Below are positions 16,438-24,559 of a stretch of DNA of 38,485 nt, in pieces. How positions within the stretch are numbered: the first letter of the stretch is position 1; each line of letters starts with the position of its first letter. The stretch is taken from assembly GCA_021106765.1 (NCBI GenBank), contig JAIOTO010000087.1, positions 1 to 38,485 on the forward strand, in the 5' to 3' direction. This stretch comes from Methanosarcinaceae archaeon. GTDB lineage: Archaea; Halobacteriota; Methanosarcinia; Methanosarcinales; Methanosarcinaceae. A model generated the notes under the pieces. The model ran no database searches and was not told where the DNA came from. It saw nothing but the letters and a program-made list of their open reading frames with translations. The translations under genes were made by a program, and so were the position numbers.

Positions 16438-16470
16438 TTGTTTTCAGTAAATGAGGATCCTGGATATATT

Positions 16471-18045
16471 ATGGATAAGATGAACATTGTTTCTGCTTTT
16501 CTGGAATCTGGTTATCAGATAAGTCCCAATGCGGTGGATCTGGTTGCCAGTCATAGCTCGGCTAATTCTCTTATACAATATATTATTGAGAATATTGACG
16601 AATCTGTATTTGTTATTGGTCTCGAGCACATTGACGTAGCTTCCTTTGAGGCTGATCGTACAGTCACAGTGCCTGAAGCAATATCTGATAAGATAGCTGA
16701 TGCTGATAAAACTGGTATGGTGGTTGATGGAATGCCTGATACTCTTACTCTGGATGTTCCTGATCTGGATAAGGTCCACGATACTCCCTCTGCTACTTCC
16801 TCTCCCAATCCTGTGGATATCCTATCTGACATAACTGATCGTTCGACGTGTATAGGTGAATATATGGAGTTTGTCCAGTACTTCAGGAACCGATATACCA
16901 GGCTCAGTGAGATGCTGAGAGGTCGTCTTCATGCCAGACCGATGGAAAGTCTGAGAGACAACCGCCGACGGGGTGGAGTTGGAGAGGGGGATCGTAGTGG
17001 TGTTTCTATTATCGGGATGGTATCTGATCTCAGAACTACCACGAATGGACATCGGATGATAGAGCTGGAGGATTCTACAGGCTCGTTCCCTGCCCTTGTA
17101 CGGTTGGTGGACAAGGATCTTTATGATACAGCAGCTCATCTTGTGCTGGATGAGGTTGTGGGTATTACCGGGAATCTGACAAATGATGGTAGTCTGTTGA
17201 TAGCTAAAAGCATCATGTTTCCGGATGTTCCCAACATTGGACCGCAGCGGCCAGGTACCACAGGAAAAGCCGTATTCACATCTGATGTGCATATCGGGAG
17301 TTCGACTTTCCTTGAGGATGAATGGCTTAGTTTTCTTGATTTCCTGCGGGGTGATACCGATAACGAAGAATTACGATCGATATCAAAGGATATTCGGTAT
17401 CTGGTGGTGGCAGGGGATCTTGTTGATGGTATAGGTATTTTTCCAGGACAAGAGAATGAATTGGATATCCCTGATGTATATCAGCAGTATAAAAAGGCAG
17501 CTGAATACTTCAGGGATATACCCGAACATATCACGGTGGTCATCGGACCTGGCAATCACGATGCTGTCCGTCAGGCGGAACCGCAGCCATGTTTTCCTGA
17601 GCGTATAAGATCCATGTACCCTGACAGGATCGTGTTCGTTGGTAATCCTGCTATGGTATCCTTGGATGGCGTGAATGTCCTGATGTACCATGGACGTTCT
17701 ATTGATGATCTTGTGGCCTCGATTCCGGGAGTATCCTATGAGGAACCCTCCAAGGCTATGGTAGAAATGGTAAAGTGCAGACATCTGTCTCCGATTTACG
17801 GTAGCAGAGTCTCTATTGCACCTGAGAAGAACGATCATTTTGTGATCGATCCCATACCACACATCCTCCATTGTGGACATGTACATACAGTCGGTGTTCA
17901 ATCGTATAAGAACGTCCTGCTGATCAATTCCGGTACATGGCAATCTCAGACCGAATTCCAGAAACGTGTAAATGTTGTACCAACCCCAGCACAGGTACCG
18001 GTTGTTGATCTATCGAACTTCAAAACGTCCCTGCTTACGTTCTGA
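16471..18045 (+). CDS. polB: DNA polymerase II (family D) small subunit DP1, 3'-5' exonuclease
   Basis: The 524-residue small subunit of the euryarchaeal D-family replicative polymerase has a variable N-terminal half that carries an OB fold (about 185-260). The C-terminal half is the Mre11-like phosphoesterase with all metal motifs: SDVHIGSS, GDLVDGIG, GPGNHDAVRQAEPQP, MYHGRSIDDL and HCGHVHTVG. It proofreads for the large subunit DP2. I choose ATG 16471 with GAGGATCC upstream; an in-frame TTG at 16438 would add 11 unlikely residues. It is near orc1 and the origin, a known archaeal arrangement. Confidence 0.95.
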   Translation: MDKMNIVSAFLESGYQISPNAVDLVASHSSANSLIQYIIENIDESVFVIGLEHIDVASFEADRTVTVPEAISDKIADADKTGMVVDGMPDTLTLDVPDLDKVHDTPSATSSPNPVDILSDITDRSTCIGEYMEFVQYFRNRYTRLSEMLRGRLHARPMESLRDNRRRGGVGEGDRSGVSIIGMVSDLRTTTNGHRMIELEDSTGSFPALVRLVDKDLYDTAAHLVLDEVVGITGNLTNDGSLLIAKSIMFPDVPNIGPQRPGTTGKAVFTSDVHIGSSTFLEDEWLSFLDFLRGDTDNEELRSISKDIRYLVVAGDLVDGIGIFPGQENELDIPDVYQQYKKAAEYFRDIPEHITVVIGPGNHDAVRQAEPQPCFPERIRSMYPDRIVFVGNPAMVSLDGVNVLMYHGRSIDDLVASIPGVSYEEPSKAMVEMVKCRHLSPIYGSRVSIAPEKNDHFVIDPIPHILHCGHVHTVGVQSYKNVLLINSGTWQSQTEFQKRVNVVPTPAQVPVVDLSNFKTSLLTF

Positions 18046-18057
18046 CCATAGGCGTTC

Positions 18058-18066
18058 TTTATATAT
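18058..18066 (+). promoter_or_regulatory. TATA box for taw1
   Basis: TTTATATAT lies 24-32 bases before the taw1 ATG, in the 44-base gap after polB. At this distance transcription would start at or just before the ATG, so the transcript is probably leaderless. No ribosome binding site is visible, which agrees. Confidence 0.6.
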
Positions 18067-18089
18067 ACTGCAAGTGAGTAGGCTACCAC

Positions 18090-19028
18090 ATGTCTGAGTT
18101 GAATGTCCTGGATGTACTTGATCTTAAGACCCTACTTAAGAAACAGGGTTATAGTCTGGCAGGTACACATTCAGCGGTCAAGACATGCCTTTGGCTGACC
18201 CGAGCTATGAGGGGCGAAGGTGAATGCTACAAATCCCAGTTCTATGGTATACAATCCCATCGATGCATGCAGATGACCCCCACACTTGTATGCAATCAGC
18301 GGTGTCTTCACTGCTGGAGGCCGGTAGAGGTGGATGCCCCCTGGCCTGAGAGTTGGGACTCTCCAGTGGAAATAGTGGGGTCTTGTATCCAAGCACAGCG
18401 AAAATTGATCTCCGGGTTCGGAGGTTCTGTACCACGAGAGCGATGGGAGGAAGGTAATGAGCCTGGTCATGTTGCAATATCCCTATCAGGAGAACCAACT
18501 CTTTATCCATATCTTCCTGAATTGGTAAGGGAGTTCAAAAGACGCGGCCTCACGACCTTTGTTGTGAGCAATGGTACAATGCCTGAGATAATGGAACGTC
18601 TTGAACCATCTCAGTTGTATATGAGCCTGGATGCACCAGACGAGGAAACATATCGTAAGGTCTGTCGTCCAAAAGTGGATGGACTATGGGATCGTATCAA
18701 CACAACGCTGGACATTCTGGCTAAAAAGGACACTCGTACTGATATCCGTATTACTCTTATCAAAGGTGTTAACATGTTCGATCCTGCAGGGTACGCCAGA
18801 CTTATCAAAAAAGCAGATCCTGATTATGTGGAGGTCAAGGCGTATATGCATCTTGGATATTCACGTAATCGTCTTCCAAGGGACGCCATGCCTTCTCATG
18901 AGGAAGTAATTGAATTCGCCCGCAAGATCGCTGATCATCTTGGATATGAGGTGGCCGATGATGTGGAATTGAGTCGGATTGTCCTTCTTTCGAAAGATGG
19001 ATCATTTTCACATCTTGATCAGGAATAG
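18090..19028 (+). CDS. taw1: tRNA 4-demethylwyosine synthase (radical SAM)
   Basis: The 312-residue enzyme condenses N1-methylguanosine-37 of tRNA-Phe with pyruvate to form the tricyclic base 4-demethylwyosine. The radical-SAM cluster motif is CNQRCLHC (Cys68, 72, 75). A second set of cysteines at 33, 46 and 59, spaced 13 apart, matches the additional iron-sulfur cluster known in archaeal TYW1. Further family signs are HCWRPVE, ISLSGEPTLYP and VVSNGT. The length is that of the stand-alone archaeal form without the flavodoxin domain. It lies in a translation- and replication-related gene block. Confidence 0.94.
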   Translation: MSELNVLDVLDLKTLLKKQGYSLAGTHSAVKTCLWLTRAMRGEGECYKSQFYGIQSHRCMQMTPTLVCNQRCLHCWRPVEVDAPWPESWDSPVEIVGSCIQAQRKLISGFGGSVPRERWEEGNEPGHVAISLSGEPTLYPYLPELVREFKRRGLTTFVVSNGTMPEIMERLEPSQLYMSLDAPDEETYRKVCRPKVDGLWDRINTTLDILAKKDTRTDIRITLIKGVNMFDPAGYARLIKKADPDYVEVKAYMHLGYSRNRLPRDAMPSHEEVIEFARKIADHLGYEVADDVELSRIVLLSKDGSFSHLDQE

Positions 19029-19163
19029 CGCGTTCCTAGTTGACATTCAGTCATAATCTATATTTAAGAGACTCAACATTATAGTTTATCAGTTGGGTAT
19101 CGTTCAAAGACTGTTGAATACTACTAATACAGATCCACCAAATTAATCTACACATATCTAATT

Positions 19164-19170
19164 ATATATC
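19164..19170 (+). promoter_or_regulatory. TATA box for prf1
   Basis: TATATATC-type sequence 30-37 bases before the aRF1 ATG, with TGGAG between them as ribosome site. A second TATA-like element (about 19050-19060, TATATTTAAG) lies further upstream in the 172-base gap, so two promoters are possible. Confidence 0.5.
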
Positions 19171-19200
19171 ACAGATCTCTTATCATGGAGCATCCTCAAA

Positions 19201-20445
19201 ATGTCAGAACAATCTGCACATCAGAAATACGAATTTAAGAAAAAGCTCGAGAACCTGAGGACCAAGAAAGGTCGTGGGACCGAGCTGGTTTCCCTTTACA
19301 TTCCTCCAGACAAACAGATATCAGATATCACATCCCAGCTCAAGATCGAGCATGGGCAGGCATCCAACATCAAATCCAAGCTGACCAAGACAAATGTACA
19401 GGGAGCTATTGATTCTCTCCTTTCCAGGCTAAGGTATGTGGATGTACCGGAGAACGGCATCGTCTATTTTACCGGTGCTGTCGACGTGGGAGCGGATAAG
19501 ACGAACATGGAAACGACCATCATCGAGCCGCCACAGCCAATAATTACCTACAGGTATCATTGTGATTCGTCCTTCTTCCTGGAGCCTCTGGAGGAGATGC
19601 TCAAGGAGGCAAAGACCTACGGACTTCTGGTCCTTGACAGACGTGAGGCGACCATTGGATTGCTGACAGGTAAACATATTGAATCCTACCGGCACCTGAC
19701 ATCCACTGTCCCGGGTAAACAGCGAAAAGGTGGACAGAGTGCACATAGATTCCAGCAGCTTCGACTCATTGCGATCCATGATTTCTACAAACGTATTGGT
19801 GATGCTGCAAGTGATGTCTTCATGACCGTGGACCATAAGAATTTTGAAGGCGTGCTTTTAGGTGGTCCTTCCCCCACAAAAGAGGAGTTCCAATCAGGTG
19901 AATTCTTCCACCATGAGATCCAGAAGAAGCTCGCGGGTATGTTCGATGTGGCTTATACTGATGAGTCAGGCCTCTCAGAACTGGTCAATGCTGCTGGTGA
20001 TAAACTGATGGACCTTGACCTGATGGTTGAGAAGAACCTGATGCAGGATTTCTTCAAGGAACTGGTGTCGGACTCTGGAAAGGCCACTTATGGAGAAGAT
20101 AATGTACGTGAGAATCTCATGGTCGGAGCTGTTGATATTTTGCTCATATCCGAGGATCTCAGGGCGGAAAGGGAGACCATCCGATGCACATCGTGTGGGT
20201 TTGAGAAAAAGGTCACGAAGGAATTCAGGATAGGTGAGGCAGGAGAATCTTTAGGTAATTGTCAGCAGTGCGGGTCTCCACTGGAAGTTGTGGAAAAGAT
20301 CGATGTTGTGGATGAACTATCAGCTCTTAGCGATCAGATGGGTAGCAGGGTAGAGTTCATATCAACAGATTTCGTAGAAGGTGATCAGCTGTTGAATGCC
20401 TTTGGCGGGATCGTTGCAGTATTGCGCTATAACACAGGGATATAA
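19201..20445 (+). CDS. prf1: Peptide chain release factor aRF1
   Basis: The 414-residue omnipotent class-I release factor recognises stop codons with NIKS (56-59) and triggers peptidyl-tRNA hydrolysis with GGQ (177-179, in RKGGQSAHRF). The C-terminal domain carries an intact four-cysteine zinc ribbon (CTSCG ... CQQCG), as in many archaeal factors. The length is normal. In organisms using pyrrolysine this factor must compete at TAG codons; nothing in the visible motifs suggests altered stop recognition. It is followed 8 bases later by argS. Confidence 0.96.
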   Translation: MSEQSAHQKYEFKKKLENLRTKKGRGTELVSLYIPPDKQISDITSQLKIEHGQASNIKSKLTKTNVQGAIDSLLSRLRYVDVPENGIVYFTGAVDVGADKTNMETTIIEPPQPIITYRYHCDSSFFLEPLEEMLKEAKTYGLLVLDRREATIGLLTGKHIESYRHLTSTVPGKQRKGGQSAHRFQQLRLIAIHDFYKRIGDAASDVFMTVDHKNFEGVLLGGPSPTKEEFQSGEFFHHEIQKKLAGMFDVAYTDESGLSELVNAAGDKLMDLDLMVEKNLMQDFFKELVSDSGKATYGEDNVRENLMVGAVDILLISEDLRAERETIRCTSCGFEKKVTKEFRIGEAGESLGNCQQCGSPLEVVEKIDVVDELSALSDQMGSRVEFISTDFVEGDQLLNAFGGIVAVLRYNTGI

Positions 20446-20468
20446 TTTTCCAGGTGATCGTTTTGTAC

Positions 20469-22166
20469 TTGAATTTTGTAGAACAGGTAACATCGGTGAT
20501 GTCGGATACCATTCGCTCGGCCGGGTTCGAGGTGGATGATCTGGGACTTGAACCGTCCCAACATGCAGACCTCGCGTGTCGGGTCGCGTTCAAGCTGGCA
20601 TCAGTTGCAAAGAAGAGTCCGAAGGACATAGCTGAGCAGATCGCTTCAGCGGTCGTACTGCCGGACGACTCCCTCATAGAGAGTATCCAGGCACAGGGTC
20701 CGTATCTGAACATAAAGGCGAATAGGAAGTACCTGGATGGTACGGTTGCTACCATCCGGCAGAAAAAGGAAGCTTTTGGTGGCGATTTTTGTGAGGGCAC
20801 TATTGTGCTGGAGCATACGTCTGCAAATCCCAACGGTCCCCTGCATGTGGGTCACATCCGTAACTCGATCCTTGGCGATACCCTTGGGCGTGTACTCAAG
20901 AGGGTAGGGTATGATGTAGATACTCAATATTACGTAAATGATATGGGTAGGCAGATCGCCATCGTCTCATGGGCTATGAAGAACTTTGATTTTGACAGTG
21001 AGAAGAAAGGGGATCATGCGATAGCAGGTATATATATAAAGGCCAATGCTTGGCTTGAGGAGGAACCAGACAGGGTGGCTGAGATCGATCGCCTCATGCA
21101 GCTTGTGGAAAGTGGGGATGAGGAGACCATCCAGCGGTTCGATGAGGTTGTTGGTATTGCGGTAGATGGTATACGAAACACCCTTCTACGGATGAATGTG
21201 ATACATGACGATTTTGTGAACGAATCTGGTTTCATCCGGTCCGGTGCCGTTTCCAGGATCGTCGATGAGATTAAGGCCACAGGCCGCACTGAGATGGACG
21301 ATGGTGCTCTGGTGGTCGATCTTTCAGACCACGGGTTCGAGAAAACACTGGTCATCCAACGCAGTGATGGAACATCCCTGTACACTACCCGTGATCTGGC
21401 CTATCATGAATGGAAGGCCGAACAGGGCGAACGGGTGATCGATGTGCTGGGAGCTGACCATAAGCTCATTTCAGGGCAGCTGAAGGCCACCCTGAGATCC
21501 ATCGGCAAGCAGGAACCTGAGATCGTCATCTTCGAGTTCGTATCCCTACCGGAGGGTTCCATGAGTACCCGCCGTGGCAAGTTCATTACGGCCGATGAGC
21601 TGCTGGAGCAGGTTGAGTCACAGGCGCTGGTGGAAGTAGAGAACCGCCGCCCGGATATGCCGGATGAGTTCAAGGAACAGGTGGCCCGGATGGTGGGTAT
21701 CGGAGCGGTCCGGTATGATATTATCAAGGTATCCCCTGAAAAATCCACGGTCTTTGACTGGAAGGAGGCTCTGGATTTCGAAAAACAGGGTGGCCCGTTC
21801 ATCCAATATTCTCATGCCCGTGCATGTAGTATTCTCAGAAAGGCAGAGGAAGAGGGATTATGGGATCCGAAGAGGGAGATCGATCCGTCGGTCTTGCTGG
21901 AAGACGGTGAGATGGTGCTCATCAGGAAGATGGCCCTGTTCGATCACGTACTCGAGCGCTCTGCCAGTGAGCTGAAACCCCACATGCTGGCGACCTATGC
22001 CAGGGAACTGGCCGATGCTTTCAACCAGTTCTACCGTTTCTCGCCGGTGATCAGTGCCGAGGAAGCCACGGTGCGGAATGCACGTCTCGGACTGGTCGAT
22101 TGTGCCAGGATCGTACTGGCCAATGTGCTGGAAACGCTGGGTATTGAGGCACCGGAGTCCATGTAA
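20469..22166 (+). CDS. argS: Arginyl-tRNA synthetase
   Basis: The class-I synthetase of about 565 residues charges tRNA-Arg. Motifs: LEHTSANPNGPLHVGHIRNSILGD containing the HIGH equivalent HVGH, SMSTRRGKFITADEL as the KMSK-loop equivalent, and the C-terminal DALR anticodon domain (QYSHARACSILRKAEE onwards). A strong GGTGATC ribosome site (20453-20459) best serves the TTG at 20469 (9-base spacing, protein starting NFVEQVTSVM). An in-frame GTG at 20454 sits inside that site and is less likely. It is co-directional and probably co-transcribed with prf1. Confidence 0.95.
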   Translation: MNFVEQVTSVMSDTIRSAGFEVDDLGLEPSQHADLACRVAFKLASVAKKSPKDIAEQIASAVVLPDDSLIESIQAQGPYLNIKANRKYLDGTVATIRQKKEAFGGDFCEGTIVLEHTSANPNGPLHVGHIRNSILGDTLGRVLKRVGYDVDTQYYVNDMGRQIAIVSWAMKNFDFDSEKKGDHAIAGIYIKANAWLEEEPDRVAEIDRLMQLVESGDEETIQRFDEVVGIAVDGIRNTLLRMNVIHDDFVNESGFIRSGAVSRIVDEIKATGRTEMDDGALVVDLSDHGFEKTLVIQRSDGTSLYTTRDLAYHEWKAEQGERVIDVLGADHKLISGQLKATLRSIGKQEPEIVIFEFVSLPEGSMSTRRGKFITADELLEQVESQALVEVENRRPDMPDEFKEQVARMVGIGAVRYDIIKVSPEKSTVFDWKEALDFEKQGGPFIQYSHARACSILRKAEEEGLWDPKREIDPSVLLEDGEMVLIRKMALFDHVLERSASELKPHMLATYARELADAFNQFYRFSPVISAEEATVRNARLGLVDCARIVLANVLETLGIEAPESM

Positions 22167-22284
22167 GGAAACAGGGAACAGCTGAAGAAAGGCAGAAGAA
22201 AACGGAAATATCGGACGAAAGTGAGAATTGATCGGGGACCACAGAAGTATTATGGTCTGGATCGGGAATTAATGAGGGGTCTGG

Positions 22285-22566
22285 ATGGATCTGTATCAAT
22301 ATGTGATCATGTATCTTCTGGTTGTGAATCTTATTTCCTTCTACCTCATGGGTTCGGACAAGGATCGCGCTCGTAAGGGAAAGTACAGGATATCTGAAAG
22401 GACCCTGTTCTTCTGGGCTATGATCGGTGGCAGTGTTGGTTCCATAGTCGGGATGCAGCTGTTCAGACACAAGACCAGACATCTGAATTTCAGGTTGGGA
22501 ATGCCTGCAATCCTTGTTCTGGAACTCTATATGTTATTGGAATTCGTGTTGGAGTTCACTATCTAA
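22285..22566 (+). CDS. DUF1294 small membrane protein
   Basis: The 93-residue protein has three hydrophobic segments and the DUF1294 signature: SDKDRARKGKYRISERTLFFWAMIGG and the C-terminal FRHKTRHLNFRLG before the last helix. Function is unknown in the family, although some members are fused to cold-shock domains in bacteria. GAGGGG lies 7 bases before the ATG. It is followed 19 bases later by the pyrophosphatase-like gene on the same strand, so they may be co-transcribed. Confidence 0.82.
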   Translation: MDLYQYVIMYLLVVNLISFYLMGSDKDRARKGKYRISERTLFFWAMIGGSVGSIVGMQLFRHKTRHLNFRLGMPAILVLELYMLLEFVLEFTI

Positions 22567-22585
22567 AAGGGGGCCAATACATTTG

Positions 22586-22996
22586 ATGAAGATAATCATT
22601 GAGACGCCCAAATATAGTTTTTTCAAATATCACAGGATAGGGAAAGAATTCAAAAAGGTGTTCTTCTCTCCCATTCCAACGATTTTCAACTATGGTTTTA
22701 TTGAAGGGACTAAAGGGCTTGATGGCATGGAGGAGGATGCTGTTGTCCTGGGACCCCGTCTGGATCAGGGATGTGTGATCGAACGGGACCGTGTGGATGG
22801 AGTGGTGCGGTTCGTGGATGATGGTGTGAGGGATGATAAGCAGCTTATCCATCTGTCTGGTACCTGTTCAATACCTGTGTTATCGATATATTTCAGGATG
22901 TATACCTTCTACAAGATATTGCTTTATCTAGTACTGGAGGGACGGGTAGCCAGATGCCGCTTCGAGGGGATCGAGATGTTGGTGCTGACATCGTAA
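22586..22996 (+). CDS. Divergent family I inorganic pyrophosphatase-like protein
   Basis: The 136-residue protein resembles soluble class I pyrophosphatases in order and spacing: IETPKYSFFKYHRIG, then SPIPTIFNYGFIEGT, GLDGMEEDAVVLG, and VDGVVRFVDDGVRDDKQLI, which retains the D...DxK catalytic segment. The second half is shortened and more hydrophobic than in bona fide enzymes (about 170-190 residues), with a trace of the YK pair in FYKILL. The first metal-binding aspartate pair looks altered (DGMEED rather than GDPLD). It may be active or may have a changed substrate. The start ATG 22586 follows AAAGGGGG; an in-frame extension upstream overlaps the DUF1294 gene and is unlikely. Confidence 0.7.
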   Translation: MKIIIETPKYSFFKYHRIGKEFKKVFFSPIPTIFNYGFIEGTKGLDGMEEDAVVLGPRLDQGCVIERDRVDGVVRFVDDGVRDDKQLIHLSGTCSIPVLSIYFRMYTFYKILLYLVLEGRVARCRFEGIEMLVLTS

Positions 22997-23036
22997 ATCG
23001 CTAATGTTATAAGTGATACTTACAGATAACGATACC

Positions 23037-24077
23037 ATGGTAGATCTAATATTCGACGATATTGGTAGTTATCCCCTTCCCGAAGGGATTACCAGGGAGT
23101 GGGTGGAGAGTACATTTTCCAATGAGGGGTCCAGCACGGAGTCCAGAGATGAGCTTTTTTCCATCATTGATTCTGCATTCCAGCAGAAGCTGGATGCCGG
23201 TGTGATGGTTCCTACATATCCACAGTTCAGAGGCATGGACCGGCAGTTCATGTCCATTATCAATGATCCGGATTGTGCGGAGGAACCTTTCAAGGTCAGG
23301 GAGGACTGTGCTCGCATCGGAGAGCTTGAGGCCATTGAGGCCGCAGCTGCCAGGTATCGGGAGGAGCATGGGGAAAAGCCCGATGTCCGTGTGTGCGTCA
23401 CCGGTCCACTGGAACTCTATCTCAAGGATTTTGGAGGCACGGAGTATACTGACATCCTGAATGCGCTGGCTGTGAGCGTGGACAGGTTCGTCAGCAATTC
23501 CATTCGCTCGGCAAAGAACTTCAATATCAGGACTATTTCCATCGATGAGCCCAGTATCGGTATCAATCCACAGATCATGTTCGAGGATCATGAACTTGTG
23601 GATGCTCTGACCCTCTGTACATCTACTGCGGCCAAACGGCATACGGATGTTGAGATCCATCTTCATTCACCGCTTCATTATAATCTGGCATGTGACACCC
23701 CAAATATCAATGTCATAGGTGTTGAATCGGCAGCCAGTCCTTCCTATCTTGATCTTATTGACAAAAAGGTACTGGAAGATTCGGATTCCTTCCTGCGTGT
23801 GGGTGTTGCACGGACCGACATATTCAACCTCGTAGCCGTGCTGAACGAGAAATACAATACCAATGTATGGAAAGAACCACATGTCATGCATGAGATCGTG
23901 ACAGATATGGAAACTCCCGAAATTGTGGAAAAACGTCTTGATAAAGCGTATTCCATCTTCGGTGATCTCATAAAGTATGCCGGACCCGACTGTGGACTTG
24001 GTTCATGGCCGACCCAGCAGATGGCAGGTCAGCTTTTGAGCAATGTGGCTGAAGGTATCGCAAGATTCCGGAAATAA
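23037..24077 (+). CDS. Core (folate-independent) methionine synthase-like protein, MetE C-terminal family
   Basis: The 346-residue TIM-barrel protein is related to the catalytic half of MetE. Matching signatures are DIGSYPLPEG at the N-terminus, TGPLELYLKDFG, SIDEPSIGINP, and the C-terminal GPDCGLGSWPT, which contains the last zinc cysteine. Such core methionine synthases in anaerobic archaea use methyl groups from corrinoid proteins rather than folates. The usual HxC zinc motif reads IHLHSP, so the cysteine seems replaced. Membership of the MesC family or a different methyl-transfer role are both possible. I prefer ATG 23037, about 28 bases after TTATAA (leaderless), over GTG 23013. Confidence 0.75.
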   Translation: MVDLIFDDIGSYPLPEGITREWVESTFSNEGSSTESRDELFSIIDSAFQQKLDAGVMVPTYPQFRGMDRQFMSIINDPDCAEEPFKVREDCARIGELEAIEAAAARYREEHGEKPDVRVCVTGPLELYLKDFGGTEYTDILNALAVSVDRFVSNSIRSAKNFNIRTISIDEPSIGINPQIMFEDHELVDALTLCTSTAAKRHTDVEIHLHSPLHYNLACDTPNINVIGVESAASPSYLDLIDKKVLEDSDSFLRVGVARTDIFNLVAVLNEKYNTNVWKEPHVMHEIVTDMETPEIVEKRLDKAYSIFGDLIKYAGPDCGLGSWPTQQMAGQLLSNVAEGIARFRK

Positions 24078-24180
24078 TCACGAAGTGGCAGGGTCGGAGT
24101 TTTCGGGGGTTTGTGCGAGGGGTCATAGGGGAAATGAAGAATATGTTTTTGAGAAATGTGATTCCGTCATGTACATATAC

Positions 24181-24196
24181 ATGAACAGATGTTCAT
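24181..24196 (+). promoter_or_regulatory. ArsR/SmtB-type operator
   Basis: TGAACAGATGTTCA (24182-24195) is a perfect 6-2-6 palindrome, and the symmetry extends to ATGAAC/GTTCAT. It is the classical operator form of ArsR/SmtB repressors. It lies between a TATA-like element (CATATAC, about 24174-24180) and the ATG of the adjacent arsR-type gene, where a bound repressor would block initiation. Confidence 0.8.
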
Positions 24197-24202
24197 ATAT
24201 TC

Positions 24203-24559
24203 ATGGAAGAGACGATACGGTGCGATCATATGGATGAAACCCTCATCAAACAGATGATGGAGACACTCCCCGGGGATGAGCCAATTTCCAGGATGTCCGC
24301 TGTTTTTCAGGCGCTCCAGTCGGAAACACGTCTTAGGATACTGTTCTTGTTGACAAATAAGGACATGTGCGTGTGTGAACTCAATTATGCACTGGATGTG
24401 ACACAATCCGCCGTCTCCCACAGTCTGCGGACTCTCAGGCAGCTGGATCTTGTGAGGGGCAAAAAGGAAGGACGATATGCGATATACCACATCGCAGATG
24501 ATCATGTGAGGTTGCTGATCGAAATGTGCAGGCAGCATGTGACGGAGGAACATAAATGA
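24203..24559 (+). CDS. ArsR/SmtB-family metal-responsive repressor
   Basis: The 118-residue winged-helix protein has recognition helix TQSAVSHSLRTLRQLDLV. The preceding helix carries MCVCEL, the CVC metal site of ArsR/CadC-type sensors. The C-terminal helix (DDHVRLLIEMCRQHVTEEHK) adds His, Cys and Glu residues that could form an alpha-5 zinc site. It should repress its own operon until metal binds. The start ATG 24203 lies 7 bases after the operator, and the transcript is probably leaderless. Its stop overlaps the start of the permease gene (ATGA), so the two are coupled. Whether it senses zinc, copper or arsenite is open. Confidence 0.9.
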   Translation: MEETIRCDHMDETLIKQMMETLPGDEPISRMSAVFQALQSETRLRILFLLTNKDMCVCELNYALDVTQSAVSHSLRTLRQLDLVRGKKEGRYAIYHIADDHVRLLIEMCRQHVTEEHK

